Below, piece by piece: positions 12,945-25,226 of a stretch of DNA of 64,000 nt. Below the pieces are notes generated by a model. It saw nothing but the letters and a program-made list of their open reading frames with translations, did no database searches and was not told where the DNA came from. Made by a program: the position numbers and the translations under genes. Each line of letters begins with the position of its first letter. Position 1 is the first letter of the stretch. The DNA is from Heterostelium multicystogenum (Eukaryota > Evosea > Eumycetozoa > Acytosteliales > Acytosteliaceae): contig RCNN01000096.1 in the NCBI GenBank assembly GCA_003667245.1, positions 39,638 to 103,637 on the forward strand, written 5' to 3'.

Positions 12945-14577
12945 TATGTATGTCCTCATATCATCACATCACATAGCATATATTATACATATAATCAAAC
13001 AACATCAATAATTAACATTTTCTTTTCTTTCTTTTCCGAGACTACTAACTTGCTCTATTCTTGGTTTGTATTATTATCGCTTTCTTCTTATAACTGCACT
13101 TATATTACACTAATACAAATAACATTAAACAGGATGATTGATTCATTTATATAATGATGATTGATTGAATTGATGATTAATTATATTGGATTGATTGGCT
13201 GGCTAGTTGGATAGAAGAATTGATAGATAATGATATCAACTTTATAAAGGTAGATATAATAAACTAATTATAATAAGAAGTAGTAGTGATTGTAGTTTTG
13301 ACAAAACTATATAATGATTTGATTAATAAATGATTAGCTATACAATGAGCAGAGTGTATTTATCATGCGATGTGATATTATTTTAATATAATTATGGATT
13401 CAATAAGATCTAAGCAAATACAATAATCAAATTGATCGTAGCAACACTATCAAACACTCACACACACAAAACGGGACACTTGTGGATTAAAATCAAGAAA
13501 AACAGAGAATATCCACATAATGTCCACATAATTCTGAAAATAATCCCCCACCTGGTAGTGGTAATAAACAAGTAAATAATGTATTCATAAATAGATAATA
13601 AAGTTTTGATTGTTATTATTATAATAAAGATTGGAATATCAGAATATAAGAATATCAATATCTTGTTGATTACTTCATTGTTTATTTAAATATATATATA
13701 CATACGTTCCTCTATTACAATTATTATATTTATCTATCTATTTATCGAGATAGATATCGAAATACATACGAAAGTTATTAAATATTACTATTATTGTTTT
13801 CTTCTACTTCTATTGTTGTTGATTGATCGTTTGATTGATCGTTTGTAAAATATAATAAATATTAACAGATTTATAATTTTGTTATTAATAATGAGTTTGT
13901 ATGTGTATCTATCTCATTGTAAGTACTATGTATGATGTTATCATAAATAAGATATAATAAAATATGATTTAAATCTTGTAGTGAGTTGTAAATTACTACT
14001 ACTATTATTATTTTATTGTTTTTTTTTTTTTTGTTTTAAATAAGTATTCCGAGTTAACCTCATATATATACTGTATTTTATCAGTAGTCTGAGCATGAGG
14101 AACTGCCAAATATTCTCGACACCACCGGTGCACTACTTTTCACTACTCGGTTTATTAATAACAACACAAACAACACCACCGCAAAGATCTAATATAGATG
14201 GCTGTGTGTGTCTAGGTTGTCTGTTTGATAGAACTTTTTCAGCGTAACCCAGAGCCCAAACTAACTGTTTTGTTAAGAGATTGAGGTTTCATCTGAAACG
14301 TGTATGATGTACCAATGTGGCTTGTTGGGAAGCATCTATTTAAAAATCAATATTCGTTTTTTTATTTGTAGATGCAGCGCAATATGGTCATAAGGGTAAA
14401 AAAAAATGAGAAAGTTTTCACAAAAATTTGCAGAGTGCCAACAAAAAAAAAAAACACTCTTCTCTTTAGTAACTTTACCTCCTTCTCTGATAATTTAAGA
14501 GATCTGCAAATGTTTCATTTCATAGGATTTATTTTAAAGTCATATCTTTTCGTGGTCCCCCATAAGGAATAGTGGCT

Positions 14578-14608
14578 AAGTGAATATAACTCTACACAAT
14601 ATTCACTT
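14578..14608. other. Perfect 10-bp inverted repeat (hairpin)
   Basis: AAGTGAATAT at 14578-14587 is followed by an 11-base loop and its exact reverse complement ATATTCACTT at 14599-14608. It sits about 370 bp past the 3' end of the IFRD gene in otherwise unexplained DNA. A CCCATAA sequence, similar to the upstream element of dictyostelid small-RNA genes, lies just before it at about 14567-14573. Confidence 0.45.
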
Positions 14609-14976
14609 TGGTAATCAATTTATTGGTTTGTTTTTGTTGTTTTTTTGGAGCGACAAAGAGTAAAACCTCATCATCTGATCAAAAGTTGTCTAACTGTCAT
14701 TAGAAATTGAAATTCTTACTTTTCTTCTCACCTTACTAACATCAGCATATCATCGGTATCTTTGGGATTTTTGTGTCATCAATATTATTTTAAAAAGAAT
14801 CTTATTTCTTTGATCGACAATTTTGTCTAAATTAAGAAACACTTCATCATTTATTAGGGATTTCTTGAGTTTGTGTTTTGCCCAAAGGTTAATTAAAAGG
14901 GGGGAGTTTATAGGACTCTTGGAAATGTTGCAGAAGAGTAAATATTGATTATTATTTTAATTATTAATAGTTTTAT

Positions 14977-16469
14977 TTATTGATCATCATGGTGATAAGA
15001 ATATACATTGTTGGAAGCTATACGATCTCTATTCAGATTTTGAGTACGTTGTTTTGATCTGCTACCGTCATGAGAAAAGAATTCTTGCATGAAAATTCTG
15101 TTTTCAGCAGTAGATCTAAATTCAATACCAAAGAGATCACGCAAGTCCTTGTTGTATCCCCATTGGATGGAGGCACCGCTCTTTAGGATTCTCTTCATTT
15201 CGTGGAGTTGAATGTATTTACGCCATCCTTGGAAGTAGAAATATTGACCATCGACCTTGAGGAACTCGGTTGGAGTAACACCATCCTTGAGTGTCTTCAC
15301 GATTGTTCTTAAAAGTGACTTTGATTGTACCTTCTTCTTACCCTTCATACTGTTTACGTCGATAATAAGATTTTCTACTAAGTTTACAATTTCATTGTTG
15401 ATTTCTTCAGATTCATAGTCTTCCTCCTCTTCGTCGTCGTATTCATCTTGGTCGTCCTCATCGTTGCTTCCAGCTTCTTCTTGAGCTTTGGCCTTATGTC
15501 CATTTCTGTTCTTCTGTGAGTAGTCATAGTCTTCATCTTCATCATATTCGTACTCATCGGCTTCTAAATCTTCTTCTTCACCTTCATCCTCCTCATAGGA
15601 GCTAGGATCCATTTCACTAACTAGAAAAGCAATGGCAACGGCAGATGTAATTCTAAGGTCATTAAAAGATGATTCAGAGAGCTCTGTAATTCTATTCAAT
15701 AAACTATAATCAATCCAATTAATAAAAGTGTAAATTTGAATTACGGTCCCACTCTGCTTACTCTAAGTGTTTGTTAATCTTTGATTTGTCTAAACGGGTC
15801 ATCATCAAAAGCCAACCAGCGAGAGCACTATTTAAAATTGGTTTGTTCTTCTCGGTCAAAATGATTTCTTTAAACATTTCAATGGTGTTGTCATAGGAAT
15901 CAGAGAGTGAACAATTAATAAAACAAGACACAGAGATGGCCTCCAAAGCGCCTGCGATGATAGCCGGGTTGATATGGTCTTCACCCTCGCTGACCAAAGG
16001 TGAAAGAGCACCCTTGATACTCTTGAAAATTTCGAATCTGTTTAAACCGTCCATGATAGAAACAAGCTCAAGTGCATGAATTGCGGAGAGTACTTCAGAT
16101 TGCTCATGTTTACCAGCTGTGATGATACTACATAGAGCATCAGCTAGGTCTATATCGCTGGAGAATATAATATTAACAAACACGGTGTTTATACCTTTCG
16201 ATAATATGTTGAACAACTTACCATTCGTGGACTTCTTCTCTTCTATTTTGATAAATGCAAATATTAATCAAATTGTGAATTGCACTAGTTCTAATGAGTG
16301 TCTTCTTCTCCTTCAAGAGGGGAATGAAATATTCTAATTCACGGTTGGTCTCTTCATTATCTGTCCTAACTATATTGACAGCTCTATGATTGGATTTTCT
16401 AGTTCCTAAATTTGAAAATTAATAAACGAATCGTCGATGTTAACTTTGTAAGGACATACTAATATTCAT
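14977..16469 (-). CDS. IFRD (interferon-related developmental regulator / PC4-TIS7) family protein
   Basis: This belongs to the IFRD family of helical-repeat transcriptional co-regulators. Start ATG at 16469 gives MNI, then a GTATGT...TTTAG intron, then RTRKSNHRAVN. The N-terminal part (16400-15700) is Leu-rich helical repeat (NPAIIAGALEAISVSCFINC). An acidic Asp/Glu/Tyr block follows (about 15620-15400). The C-terminal IFRD_C domain (about 15350-15080) has LLRTIVKTLKDGVTPTEFLK, DGQYFYFQGWRKYIQLHEM and LRDLFGIEF, which match the diagnostic family pattern. Introns lie near 16230 and 15700-15755. The order of repeats, acidic linker and IFRD_C fits the family, though the acidic linker is longer than I expect. 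Confidence 0.88.
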
Positions 16470-18282
16470 GATTGTAATCTATATCTTTTCCAATTGATTG
16501 ATTTTATGTTAAATATTGGTTTTTCTATAACTATAAATAGAATTGTAAATTAGTAATGGAGATTATTATGCTTATATTATATTGATTAAAAAATTAATAA
16601 GATAAGAAAAATAAAAGAAATAAATTTGTTTGATATAAAAATAAATAAAAAATTGATTCATGTAAATTTGTAAATTGTACACCAGGATAAGTTTGTGTTG
16701 TGATGTTGTTGTTGGTTTGTGTTTATCTCTATAAACACTTCCTTAACATATAAGTACATGAGGAGTAACGGTCTACAACAAGTATACCACTTCCAAATAC
16801 ACCATAATATATATTATATGAACAACTTGTTATTACATGCAATAAATGATATTTATATTGTATTTAGGTCTGTTCACTATATTTGCAGTACTACATTATA
16901 CTGCGATGCCTGCCTTTGTCATTAATGATTACAAAACAAGTTGTTGTACTTGATGTTATTTTTGAATATAATAAATAATTATAACATCTAAACATATACA
17001 CTTACAATTTGCTCTTTGTTATTGTTTTTAAAAATACAAACAGTTGATGTTGTTTAATATAGGTGTATATAATATTTTTAAAATTTAGATTAAATTCGAG
17101 AACAACGATTATAATAGGACATATGTTGTTTGTTGTTGTTGAGAAGAAAAAGAGAATATAGAATGAGAATCATGACTATGCAAGTCGAAACCCATTTCAT
17201 AAAAATACAAAGAAATACAATACAAAGTTTGGTGTCAGAGCAGTCGTTGTGTGGGGTGTTTGTTGGTGTGAGTGTGGTATGAAACAACAACAACAACAAA
17301 AACAACAAACATGGCGTACCTATGAGTTATGTGTGTGTTGTCCAAATGGATAATTGCGCGAATAAAAGAAATAAGATTTATCAACAGAAGAAGTACTTAT
17401 AAGCTATAAATATCAACAACTTCTATTATACAGTTATTTGTTTGTTGGTCACCTACCTCGCTAGCTAGTGTATTAAAAGAGTAGTAGCAGTTACAATAAT
17501 ATTTATTTGTAATGGTTGATGTTTGTTGTTTAGTTACCTTCAAATTTTTATGTTCAAATTCAAATCTTAAAGTTGCGATGATCTTTTTTAAAACAAAATG
17601 TTTAATTTTTTTACAATCTATTTTGCAGATTAATTTGCCTGTAGCGCTTCGCAAAGATGAATGCATTCAGAAATTGAGAATAACAAACTATTTGATAAGT
17701 TTTTGAGAAAGGTTATTTATTATGGAATAGATATTTTAGGAATCAAAATATGGATAATGAAGTTCACCCGAAAGCTTTAGAATGTTTTTAATTTTAATTC
17801 AATTATTAACAATTACCCATTTATTATCAAACGAATAAATAGTTAGTAGATAATATGTGGTGAAGTCCACTTAAAATCAATGATTTTTTAACACAATGAA
17901 TGTTAAATTTTTATTGCTCCAAATATCTAAAAGTACCAAATATGGAGAATTGCTTAAACAAATTTATTAATTAATGAGTCCTCCACTGAAGTTGGTGAAG
18001 ACTTGGGATAATAGATTAATTTAGACAGTTACCTATTGGTTTGGTTTGGAACCTCAATTAGTTTCCTGATAATATAATAATAATAATAAAATTGTTTTAA
18101 AACAATCCAATTCCCCTAGTGCATTAATTCTGTTGTTAATATTATTATGGTTGAGTTAGATATTGTATAATAATAGAATAATCTTAATTTTATTTCATTA
18201 AAATATAATAATAATAATAATAATAACTATTATATCAATTGTATATATCACATATCAATTTTAATTTAATTTAAAAAAGAGC
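16470..18282. other. Divergent spacer between IFRD and CBS genes
   Basis: About 1.8 kb of AT-rich DNA between two divergent genes. Small frames on either strand at 17090-17310 and 17400-17700 show no recognisable protein. A GGTGAAGTCCAC stretch sits at about 17872-17883. TAA runs precede the CBS gene at about 18200-18230. No gene is called. Confidence 0.5.
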
Positions 18283-19376
18283 ATGGAATTATTAGAAACC
18301 CTTAAGGCATCATCGCCAGTCTTTCCAAATGATCTTTCTAGAATTATCTTTGTTAAGAAAGATGATCCAATTGAGAAAGGATTTAAAGTAATATTCATTG
18401 TCCAGATTTCATACCTTATATAACCATATTTTAAGATAGTTATTAACCTTTGAATTAGGTGTTTGATTGATAATAACATTTTAGCTGCTCCTGTCTACGA
18501 TGAAAAGGAAAAGAGATATGTATCGTTCTTTAGCATGATAGATATCATCTATGAAATCTTGGATATTGTGGAAAGAGAAAGTCTGCCCAAAGGAGACATC
18601 TCGACTGTTTTGACAATGTTGAATGACAAGAATCTATTTTGTAAACAAAAAGTTGGTGATATTGCCAATATCTCCAAAAGAGAACCATTCATCATTGTCA
18701 ATGCAGAGAAAAGATTGGATGAGGTTGCAAGATTAATGTCAAAGAATAAAATACATAGAGTTGCTGTTCTTGACTCAAGAGGTGAATTATGCAATGTCAT
18801 TTCACTTGTAAGTATAAAACTTCAAGATTAGATACAATCAATATTCCATCTTTCTAATATACAACTCCCAATAGTCTCGTATCATTGAATGTGCATCACA
18901 ATTATTTGGTATTGATAACCAGTTGACAAAAAGTTGGTGCAAAAACTTTAAGTGAATTAAATCTTGGCAAAAATGAAGTCATTACCATTAGTTGTGAGAA
19001 GAGGGCACTAGATGCCTTCAAAACTATTGCCGAGCTTGGAATAAGTGGTATTGGTGTAATGGATAATGGTGGTCATCTTTGTGGTGTTATCAGTGATCAC
19101 GATCTTAATTTGATCAAATCACACTGCCAATATCTCAGTCTCCTATACCTACCAATTTCAGAGTATTTGGATGCAATGAAAAAGCTTACCAATTCACCCA
19201 AACATGTAATTACCTGTTCCTACAACGATACTTTTAAAGATGTTACTCAAAAGATTGCAGAAAACAAAATTCACAGAATATTCATAGTCAATGAGGAAAA
19301 TAAGCTTAAAGGTGTCATTTCCCTCTTGGATATTCTTGAGCAAATAGTATGGGCACAGAAATTTCATGAACAATAA
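18283..19376 (+). CDS. Four-CBS-domain protein, AMPK-gamma/SNF4-like
   Basis: This is probably an adenine-nucleotide-sensing protein built from two Bateman modules, like AMPK gamma subunits. Start ATG 18283 (MELLETLKASSPVFPNDLSR). Introns are at about 18388-18455 and about 18809-18874. CBS-like units are VLIDNNILAAPVYDEKEKRY (18456-18540), the unit ending KIHRVAVLDSRGELCNVISL (18650-18806), ELGISGIGVMDNGGHLCGVI (18960-19100) and the unit ending KIHRIFIVNEENKLKGVISL (19200-19325). The repeated KIHR(V/I) core is typical of nucleotide-binding CBS pairs. There is one frame break at 18928-18932, where an A5 run is one base too long. There is no long N-terminal extension or kinase-interacting region, so a different CBS protein is possible. 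Confidence 0.85.
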
Positions 19377-19493
19377 GCATATGCCATGAGAACAAAACTA
19401 AAAAAAAACAACAAAAACAACAATTAACTTCTTGAATAATAAAGATTCCTATATGTTAAATAAATATTAAACAGTTAGATCGATGTTTTATTT

Positions 19494-22400
19494 TTATTTT
19501 ATATTCTTATTTCTCATTGAGAGAAATAGATCAAATTCATCCATTCCGTCATTTGATGAAATTGGTTTGGGTAAACTTCCACTTGCTGCAATTGGATTGT
19601 TGTTTGGCGTTTACTGTTGGTTGAATCAATGGTGGTAGTGGATTATTCATGCCGGTAATGGTTGGAGGTGTATTTGTATTGCTGTGATTATATGATCCAA
19701 ATGAGGATGCGGGTGGTCCGAAGTCATTGAAATTATTTGCGTGTGAGAGTGGTGATTGATCAAAGAAATTTGTACAGAACGATGAAGTAGATGGTGGCGG
19801 TATCATACCGGAGCTGTTGAGTAGTGGTGGCAAAATCGATGAGCTCGTTGAGCTAATACTACTGCTGTTGCTGACACTTCCAAAGGGACAGCTTTGTTGA
19901 GCTCCTGCGGCAGGAGAGACAAATTGTGAAAATGCATCTGTAGACTGTGCAATCGGATTGATGTTGAGTGCGCTAGGTGGTTGCATGGCTCCACCAACAA
20001 CAGGAGTAGATGAAGGAACGCCAAGTGGTGAACACTCTGAGAAGAAATTGTTTGTAGATGCCGAAATTGGTATTGATGTCTCGATTGGAGTGGACAATGG
20101 GTTGGTATCGAAAAAGTTAGAAGACGATGGCACCGAGCTATTCGAAAGTGGTGGCAAAGGATTGTCAAAAGAAGTTGCTGACGCCAATGGATTTTGGCTT
20201 TGACTATTACTTTGATTTTGTGGTTGGTCATTGGTGGTTGAGAAAGAATCTTGAGTTGTAGATGGTGCCTGATCAGAATCAAAGGTCAATGATGACTTTG
20301 GAACAGATGCACTCATCTTCAATGAATTATTGGTGAGATCACTGTTAATTTCAGGACTATTATCTTTACTTGAAGGTGGTGACTGACTGCTTATGGTTTG
20401 GAGCTTAAGCAAAGACGAAGATGGAACTGGTGGGGGTGGGATGTAGAAAGGTGGAGTAAGTGTAACATTGTTAGCTTGATGTTGCTGAGAAGTTGTTAGG
20501 CGTGTTGGGATCGATGTTTTGAGCAGAGATGTACTAGGAGTTGACGATGATACTGAGCTGGAACGATGATGCGACTTTCGCACCAAGGTGTGTGGCGACG
20601 ATGGTGGTGGGGGTAATGAAAGCTTTTGTGAGACACTAAAGTTGGGATTGATCATTGGTGGTACTTGTACGACATTGTGGTTGTTACCACCTGAAGAAAT
20701 TGGTGTTGAAACTACAGTATTAGGAGATGCCACATTGGTAGATGCCGTTCTTGGTCGCCTAATGGTAAGAGGGATTGCAAAATGCTCGGGTAGCTCTGGA
20801 ATTTTAAATAGATTTCTGTCGATGGAGTTTGTTCTCTTGATTTGTGCACCATTTGTTGCGCTTGTATCGCTGCTTGGTTCGGGTGGAGGTGATGATGGTG
20901 TTTCTACAATCATTGGTTTCTGATGTTGAGGGAACAGGAAATTGTTGATGTCTTCGATCGAGAGATGAGTGATGTCTTCGGGCGAAAACTTTTGGTGTAT
21001 TAACATAAAGGGAATAGATGAAAATTTGATGTTCTTACGATGTCCACTGTTTGGATGATTATGGAACTCTACAGATTCAACAGGAATCGAGGCAGAGGAG
21101 GTCGCAGGTGAGTTGGCAGCAGTAGAGGTCGGTGTTGTTGAGAGTTTCTGATGTGTTGTATGTGTGATGGTATTTGAGATACTGGAGACAGTAGATGTGG
21201 TGGCAGTAACTGTTTTAGCGACTTGCGTGATCAACATGTGACCTACGTCTGACACTGAGATCGATCTCGAGTGGCCACTTGATCCAGTACTGCTTGTGTT
21301 TGTAACGGATAGCGATGATTGGGGTGCTGTTGGGACAGTGAGAGTTGGTTGTGACACTGAGTGTATATTCAATGATGGTGTATTGGAATGTGGCGACAAA
21401 GTGCTACCACTCGTTGATCCCATAGTAAAGGAAGTGGATGTACTTCTTCCAATCGATGCAGGGTTGTTATTCGAAGCTCCGCCAATTTTGAATCCTGAAG
21501 CTAGAGATGATAAATTTACAGATGATTTTGGTTTTGGCAAATCAGCCGCCTGATTATTGTTGGCACTAGCATTGTTGTTGGTTGTGTTGGCAATGTTATT
21601 TGCAGATAGACTGGCAACAGTAACGGTGTGTGATTTAATATCATTGTTGTTGCTGTTTGAATTTGTGTTCATAACTGAGTTGCTATTGTTGTTGCCACTA
21701 ATACCACTTTTAATAGAGGATAGCAACGATCGATCGACACTACCATTAGATTGCAATTTAGGATTGAGTGCAGGCTTTTTGACCTCCAATACCTGTCTAT
21801 ATGCATGGGCCTTGGCAATGGCCTTTTCTTTTTCGATTCTCTCACGTTCTCGTTCTTTCTCTTTTCCTTCTCCTTCGACTTTAGAGTGTTGTTTATGGAC
21901 TGAGTGACTGGGTTTCTAAGATCAAACAGCACCACCTCCTTCTCAAATATTCCAGGTGGTGTCAAATTCTTAAAATAATATTCCTCGCGCTCAGCAATGA
22001 ATCTTTCAAACATTTGAGATGAGCAAAATGTATTAAAAAACTGTTGAACGGGTGATGTTAGTTAGCAAAGAAATAAAGATAATCAGCTAGCTCGATGATG
22101 ATGATAGTAGTACAATACCTTTGTTGGGGTAATCAACTGTGAATCTATAAATGATACCTTATCGAAAAATCATCTTCTTTCTGTCCATGTCCTTTAAGAA
22201 GAACCGTCTGTATGTACCTAAAATCTGAACAAAAAACTTTCTAAATGTATCTACTATTATTTTGTTATTATAGTTCTTGTTCTCTGTTGTGAAGAGTAGC
22301 AACATTAGTATCCAATTCATTCTATTTATATTGATGCATCGATGCCAGCTACTTACTTTTCCATTCTAATATTTTGAGTATCTAAGCATTGCTTTAGAAG

Positions 22401-23507
22401 TTGGTTGAGTTGTGTTGGAAATAATGCAATGTCCTCTGGCAAAGGCAATACTTGATCTTTGTCCAAGTCTACAAATATAATTTCATTCAATGGTTTCTTT
22501 CTTATCAGTGGGAACAGTGATGAATGTACTCCGATAATGAAGGGCATAGGTGCTGTGCAGTAGTCGAGAAGTGATCGAGGCAGCACAGGAATGAAGATGT
22601 GTTGCCAAACGAATGGGTCCAGCAGAGCTACAGCTGCATTCACAAACTTGCTAACCTTACATATATTCTCGGAATAAATAATGATTCTACGCTCAAACAG
22701 TAGTGATATAAATAAACTCAATATCTTTTGTGATGAAAGTGACTCTATCAGTGGAAACAGTGTACCCTAAATGGTAAAGCGTGGACATGTTAGAAGTGAA
22801 GTCAACTCTGTTCGCGATAGTTGGCACTTACATCGTGTAGGGAGGATTTTCCAATGTCAAGTGGTCTCGTTAATACATATGAAGTGGGCAGCTCCACTGT
22901 CTTTTGAGGTTGTGAGAGAAATGGGTTGTTGTAAATGTGTACGGTGAAGTTGTCTCCTGGCGCAGGGATGACAGACAGCAGTGCCGCTGCCAAGAAGGTG
23001 TGAATCTCGTCGACTGATACGTGATAGCGATTCTCGAGTATTTCAAGCATCTTCGTAAATGTCGAAAACCATGCGTATCTGCTAATGATACACAATGACT
23101 CTGGCACCAACAGCTGGCGATTGTTGATTACCGACTTTGTGAGGATACGTCTTGTGAATCCAAATTGCTGATTGCCTTCTCTATCGGTCAGAACAAATGA
23201 AAATGACTCTGCTGCTTGGTTCTGCTGTTTTGTGTTGCTATTCGGCTGGTATGTGTTCAAAGTCTTGTCTATTTCCTCTGGGAAGCAGAACAGTGGAACA
23301 TTCGGATCCACAGTGTCTGGCGGGTATACATCCTTTACAAATGGTATAATGCCTCCTGCTCCATTTTGATCTATAGATTATCATTAGATTCCATTTTATC
23401 TCTATTATTACACCTTCATCAGAGAGTAGTATATTACCTTCTTTTAGAGTTACCAACAAGAACTGATCAAACAATTGTTTTCTGGAGAATGATGAAGACG
23501 ATGACAT
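19494..23507 (-). CDS. DENN-domain Rab GEF-like protein with long low-complexity C-terminus
   Basis: This is a predicted Rab guanine-nucleotide exchange factor. Start MSSSSSFSRKQLFDQFLLV at 23507. uDENN is at about 23370-22850 (GIIPFVKDVYPPDT, FSFVLTDREGNQQFGF, VPESLCIISRYAWF). After an intron with its 5' end at about 22832, cDENN is at about 22770-22370 (SLFISLLFERRIIIYS, WQHIFIPVLP, PFIIGVHSS). dDENN follows towards 21950 (FERFIAEREEYYFKNL). About 700 residues of Ser/Asn/Pro-rich sequence come next (21790-19560). The main frame stops at 19549, but a one-base shift near 19570 continues to MDEFDLFLSMRNKNIK and a stop at 19494-19496. The tail has several NPL/DPF-like peptides and a DEFDLF box, resembling the AP-2/clathrin-binding tails of connecdenn-type DENN proteins. 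That link is inference. Confidence 0.87.
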
Positions 23508-24577
23508 TGTTCTGATGTTCTGATGGATGATGATGATGATCTCTTAGGACCTTGTCTAAATATAAATATAACTATTGCTATGATTGTTGTTGTTGTTGTT
23601 TTAGATTGATTGTTTGATTGACTAGTCGTTGATGTTAAAGATAACAAACAACTATAGCTATACTACTATTATGTATATTACAACTACAATTGCTACTACT
23701 TTTCTTAATATTACACTTTACTATTGAAATCTATGCTTTTCTTCCTATCTTATCTTTACTTAATGAAATCACAAATTAGTATACTAATCATATGATATTG
23801 ATGATGATAATATGTGGTTAATTTCAACACAACTACCAATAAAGATAATGGCACGTAATATGTTGATTACTTTATTATTATTTTCATTTTTTGAATTCAC
23901 ACATCAATGCATGCATACTTACATACATAGTTCTTATCTAATCTAATCTATTCTATTCTATTTTATTCTATGATATAGAATAAATAATGTTTAATTAATT
24001 ATGTGAAAAGAATTGAGTATCTAGAATGTATTACAATGATGAGTTTATTTATAGATAGACAACAATAGATATCTTTAGAAACATATAATTATAATTTGAA
24101 TTGGTTACTACCACCCAGGTTATAACACTAGAAGCATAGAAAGTATTTTTATAATGTGGAGCTTTTTTTTCAAAAACCATTCAATCAAAAGAACAAAAAA
24201 CATTCTTTCAATGAAATTTGATTCGTTAATAAATCATCAAATTTACTCTCTTTTTTTTATTATTATTGTTGTTGTTGTTTTTATTATGATAAGTGTTTTT
24301 GACCAAACTCATCTATTCTTCGGGATTAAGTGTAATTTTAAACAAGTGGAAGCTGAAAATCGAAGGAAATCCATAAACTGAATATTTGTATTTGATTTCA
24401 TTTGGCTTAAGTAGTTGATATCAAAATTGTATTGCTGTTTTCTTTTGTTGTTCAAATAAATTGGAAACATCATTTATGTAAAGATAGATTTAGAGCTTGG
24501 ATTTAGATTTTAATTTAAAATAAAGCCAGCTGGCTAGTGTTATATTAATAAAGTTGGATTCTGATCAAAAGTGATCA
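23508..24577. other. Spacer upstream of DENN gene, 3' of C2orf76-like gene
   Basis: AT-rich DNA with ATTCTA and TTG runs near 23940-23970 and 24260-24280. A 75-codon frame at 24154-24381 is Phe/Ile/Val-rich from simple sequence and is not convincing. No gene is seen. Confidence 0.5.
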
Positions 24578-25226
24578 CTACCATTTGTCAGTTGGGTTTG
24601 CTTTATATTTTTGATAATCAGCTAAATTGAAAAATGATATCTCTGTTTCGTATACTTTAATACAATTACAAGATGTCTCTTGTTAGTATGATGATCTAAT
24701 CAATCAATCAATCAATCAATCAATTTAAGAATACATACCAACACCCTGCTCTGCTAAAGTAAGTTCGTCTTTTAATATATAATTTTCATCATTCTCCAAA
24801 TTTATAGTTAAATTATTTGGCTAATAGTAGAGGAGAGTGTCAATCATCAATGATCGATCATTAGTTAGTGGTGGTACTGATCAGTTGCTCAATGACGGTA
24901 ACAATACATACCTTTTGCTTATGGGGAATAAAAAATATTTTCATTGTATTTAAATCTATGTTTCTGTATGGTAAAAAGCCACCTGTTGTTTGAATTTCTT
25001 TAGATTGCAATAGAAGTAGATGTTGGTGTTGATGTAAGTGAACCAATCTCAAATCAAAGGAATCAAATCACAATTTGCATTGACATGACATACTCTCTAT
25101 TACATAAGTTTTGAAATCAGAAACCTTCATATTCAAATCGCACCCATGCAGGAGGAGATTCTTGATATTTCTATATTCCAATGATTTGACTACTCTAATA
25201 GTAAGAATTCTTGGTGAATCTGTCAT
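24578..25226 (-). CDS. C2orf76 / UPF0538 family homologue
   Basis: This is a small conserved eukaryotic protein of unknown function, spread over four or five very short exons. Start ATG 25226: MTDSPRILTIRVVKSLEYRN, then NLLLHGCDLNMKVSDF, ending at a GTATGT donor near 25100. The next exon (about 25045-24912) includes FLPYRNIDLNTMKIFFIPHK before a GTATGTATTG donor. Exon 24820-24740 reads PNNLTINLENDENYILKDEL and TLAEQGVG. The last exon reads YETEISFFNLADYQKYKANP then TDKW and a stop at 24578-24580. This follows C2orf76 block by block: (V/I)TxRx(I/V)xSxEHRN, then LxLEDDDxLLKExxTL, then a C-terminal SETEIxFFxxxDYxxYKANP. The exon after the first is the least certain. The function of this family is not established to my knowledge. 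Confidence 0.82.
24698..24725. repeat. (TCAA)n microsatellite inside an intron
   Basis: About seven TCAA units in the last intron of the C2orf76-like gene. Simple sequence with no other signal. Confidence 0.8.

Larger units (their letters stand above)
12130..14976. other. Long spacer (2.8 kb) without a convincing gene
   Basis: Very AT-rich with TAA/ATT runs. Points of note: a G-rich T/G block (TGTGGTTGTGGGGTGGGT, about 12614-12631) that fits a dictyostelid G-box, upstream of the transporter; a possible orphan first exon at 12894-12944; a region of higher GC at about 14090-14340; and a perfect 10-bp hairpin at 14578-14608. A 70-codon minus-strand frame at 12560-12772 is low complexity and lacks a good start. 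Confidence 0.5.

Noticed and set aside
9560..14680. Shared string ATGATGAGGTTTT (minus strand) at about 9570 and 14665, resembling a snoRNA C box
   Set aside because: No D box follows in either place; a 13-base match is expected by chance in a window this size.
19958..21907. Several plus-strand frames of 80-116 codons opposite the DENN gene tail
   Set aside because: Antisense shadows of a Ser/Asn/Thr-rich coding region with no recognisable domain.
24698..24725. TCAA repeats and other short tandem runs as a possible CRISPR array
   Set aside because: Units are 3-6 bases with no spacers; these are ordinary microsatellites of an AT-rich eukaryotic genome.
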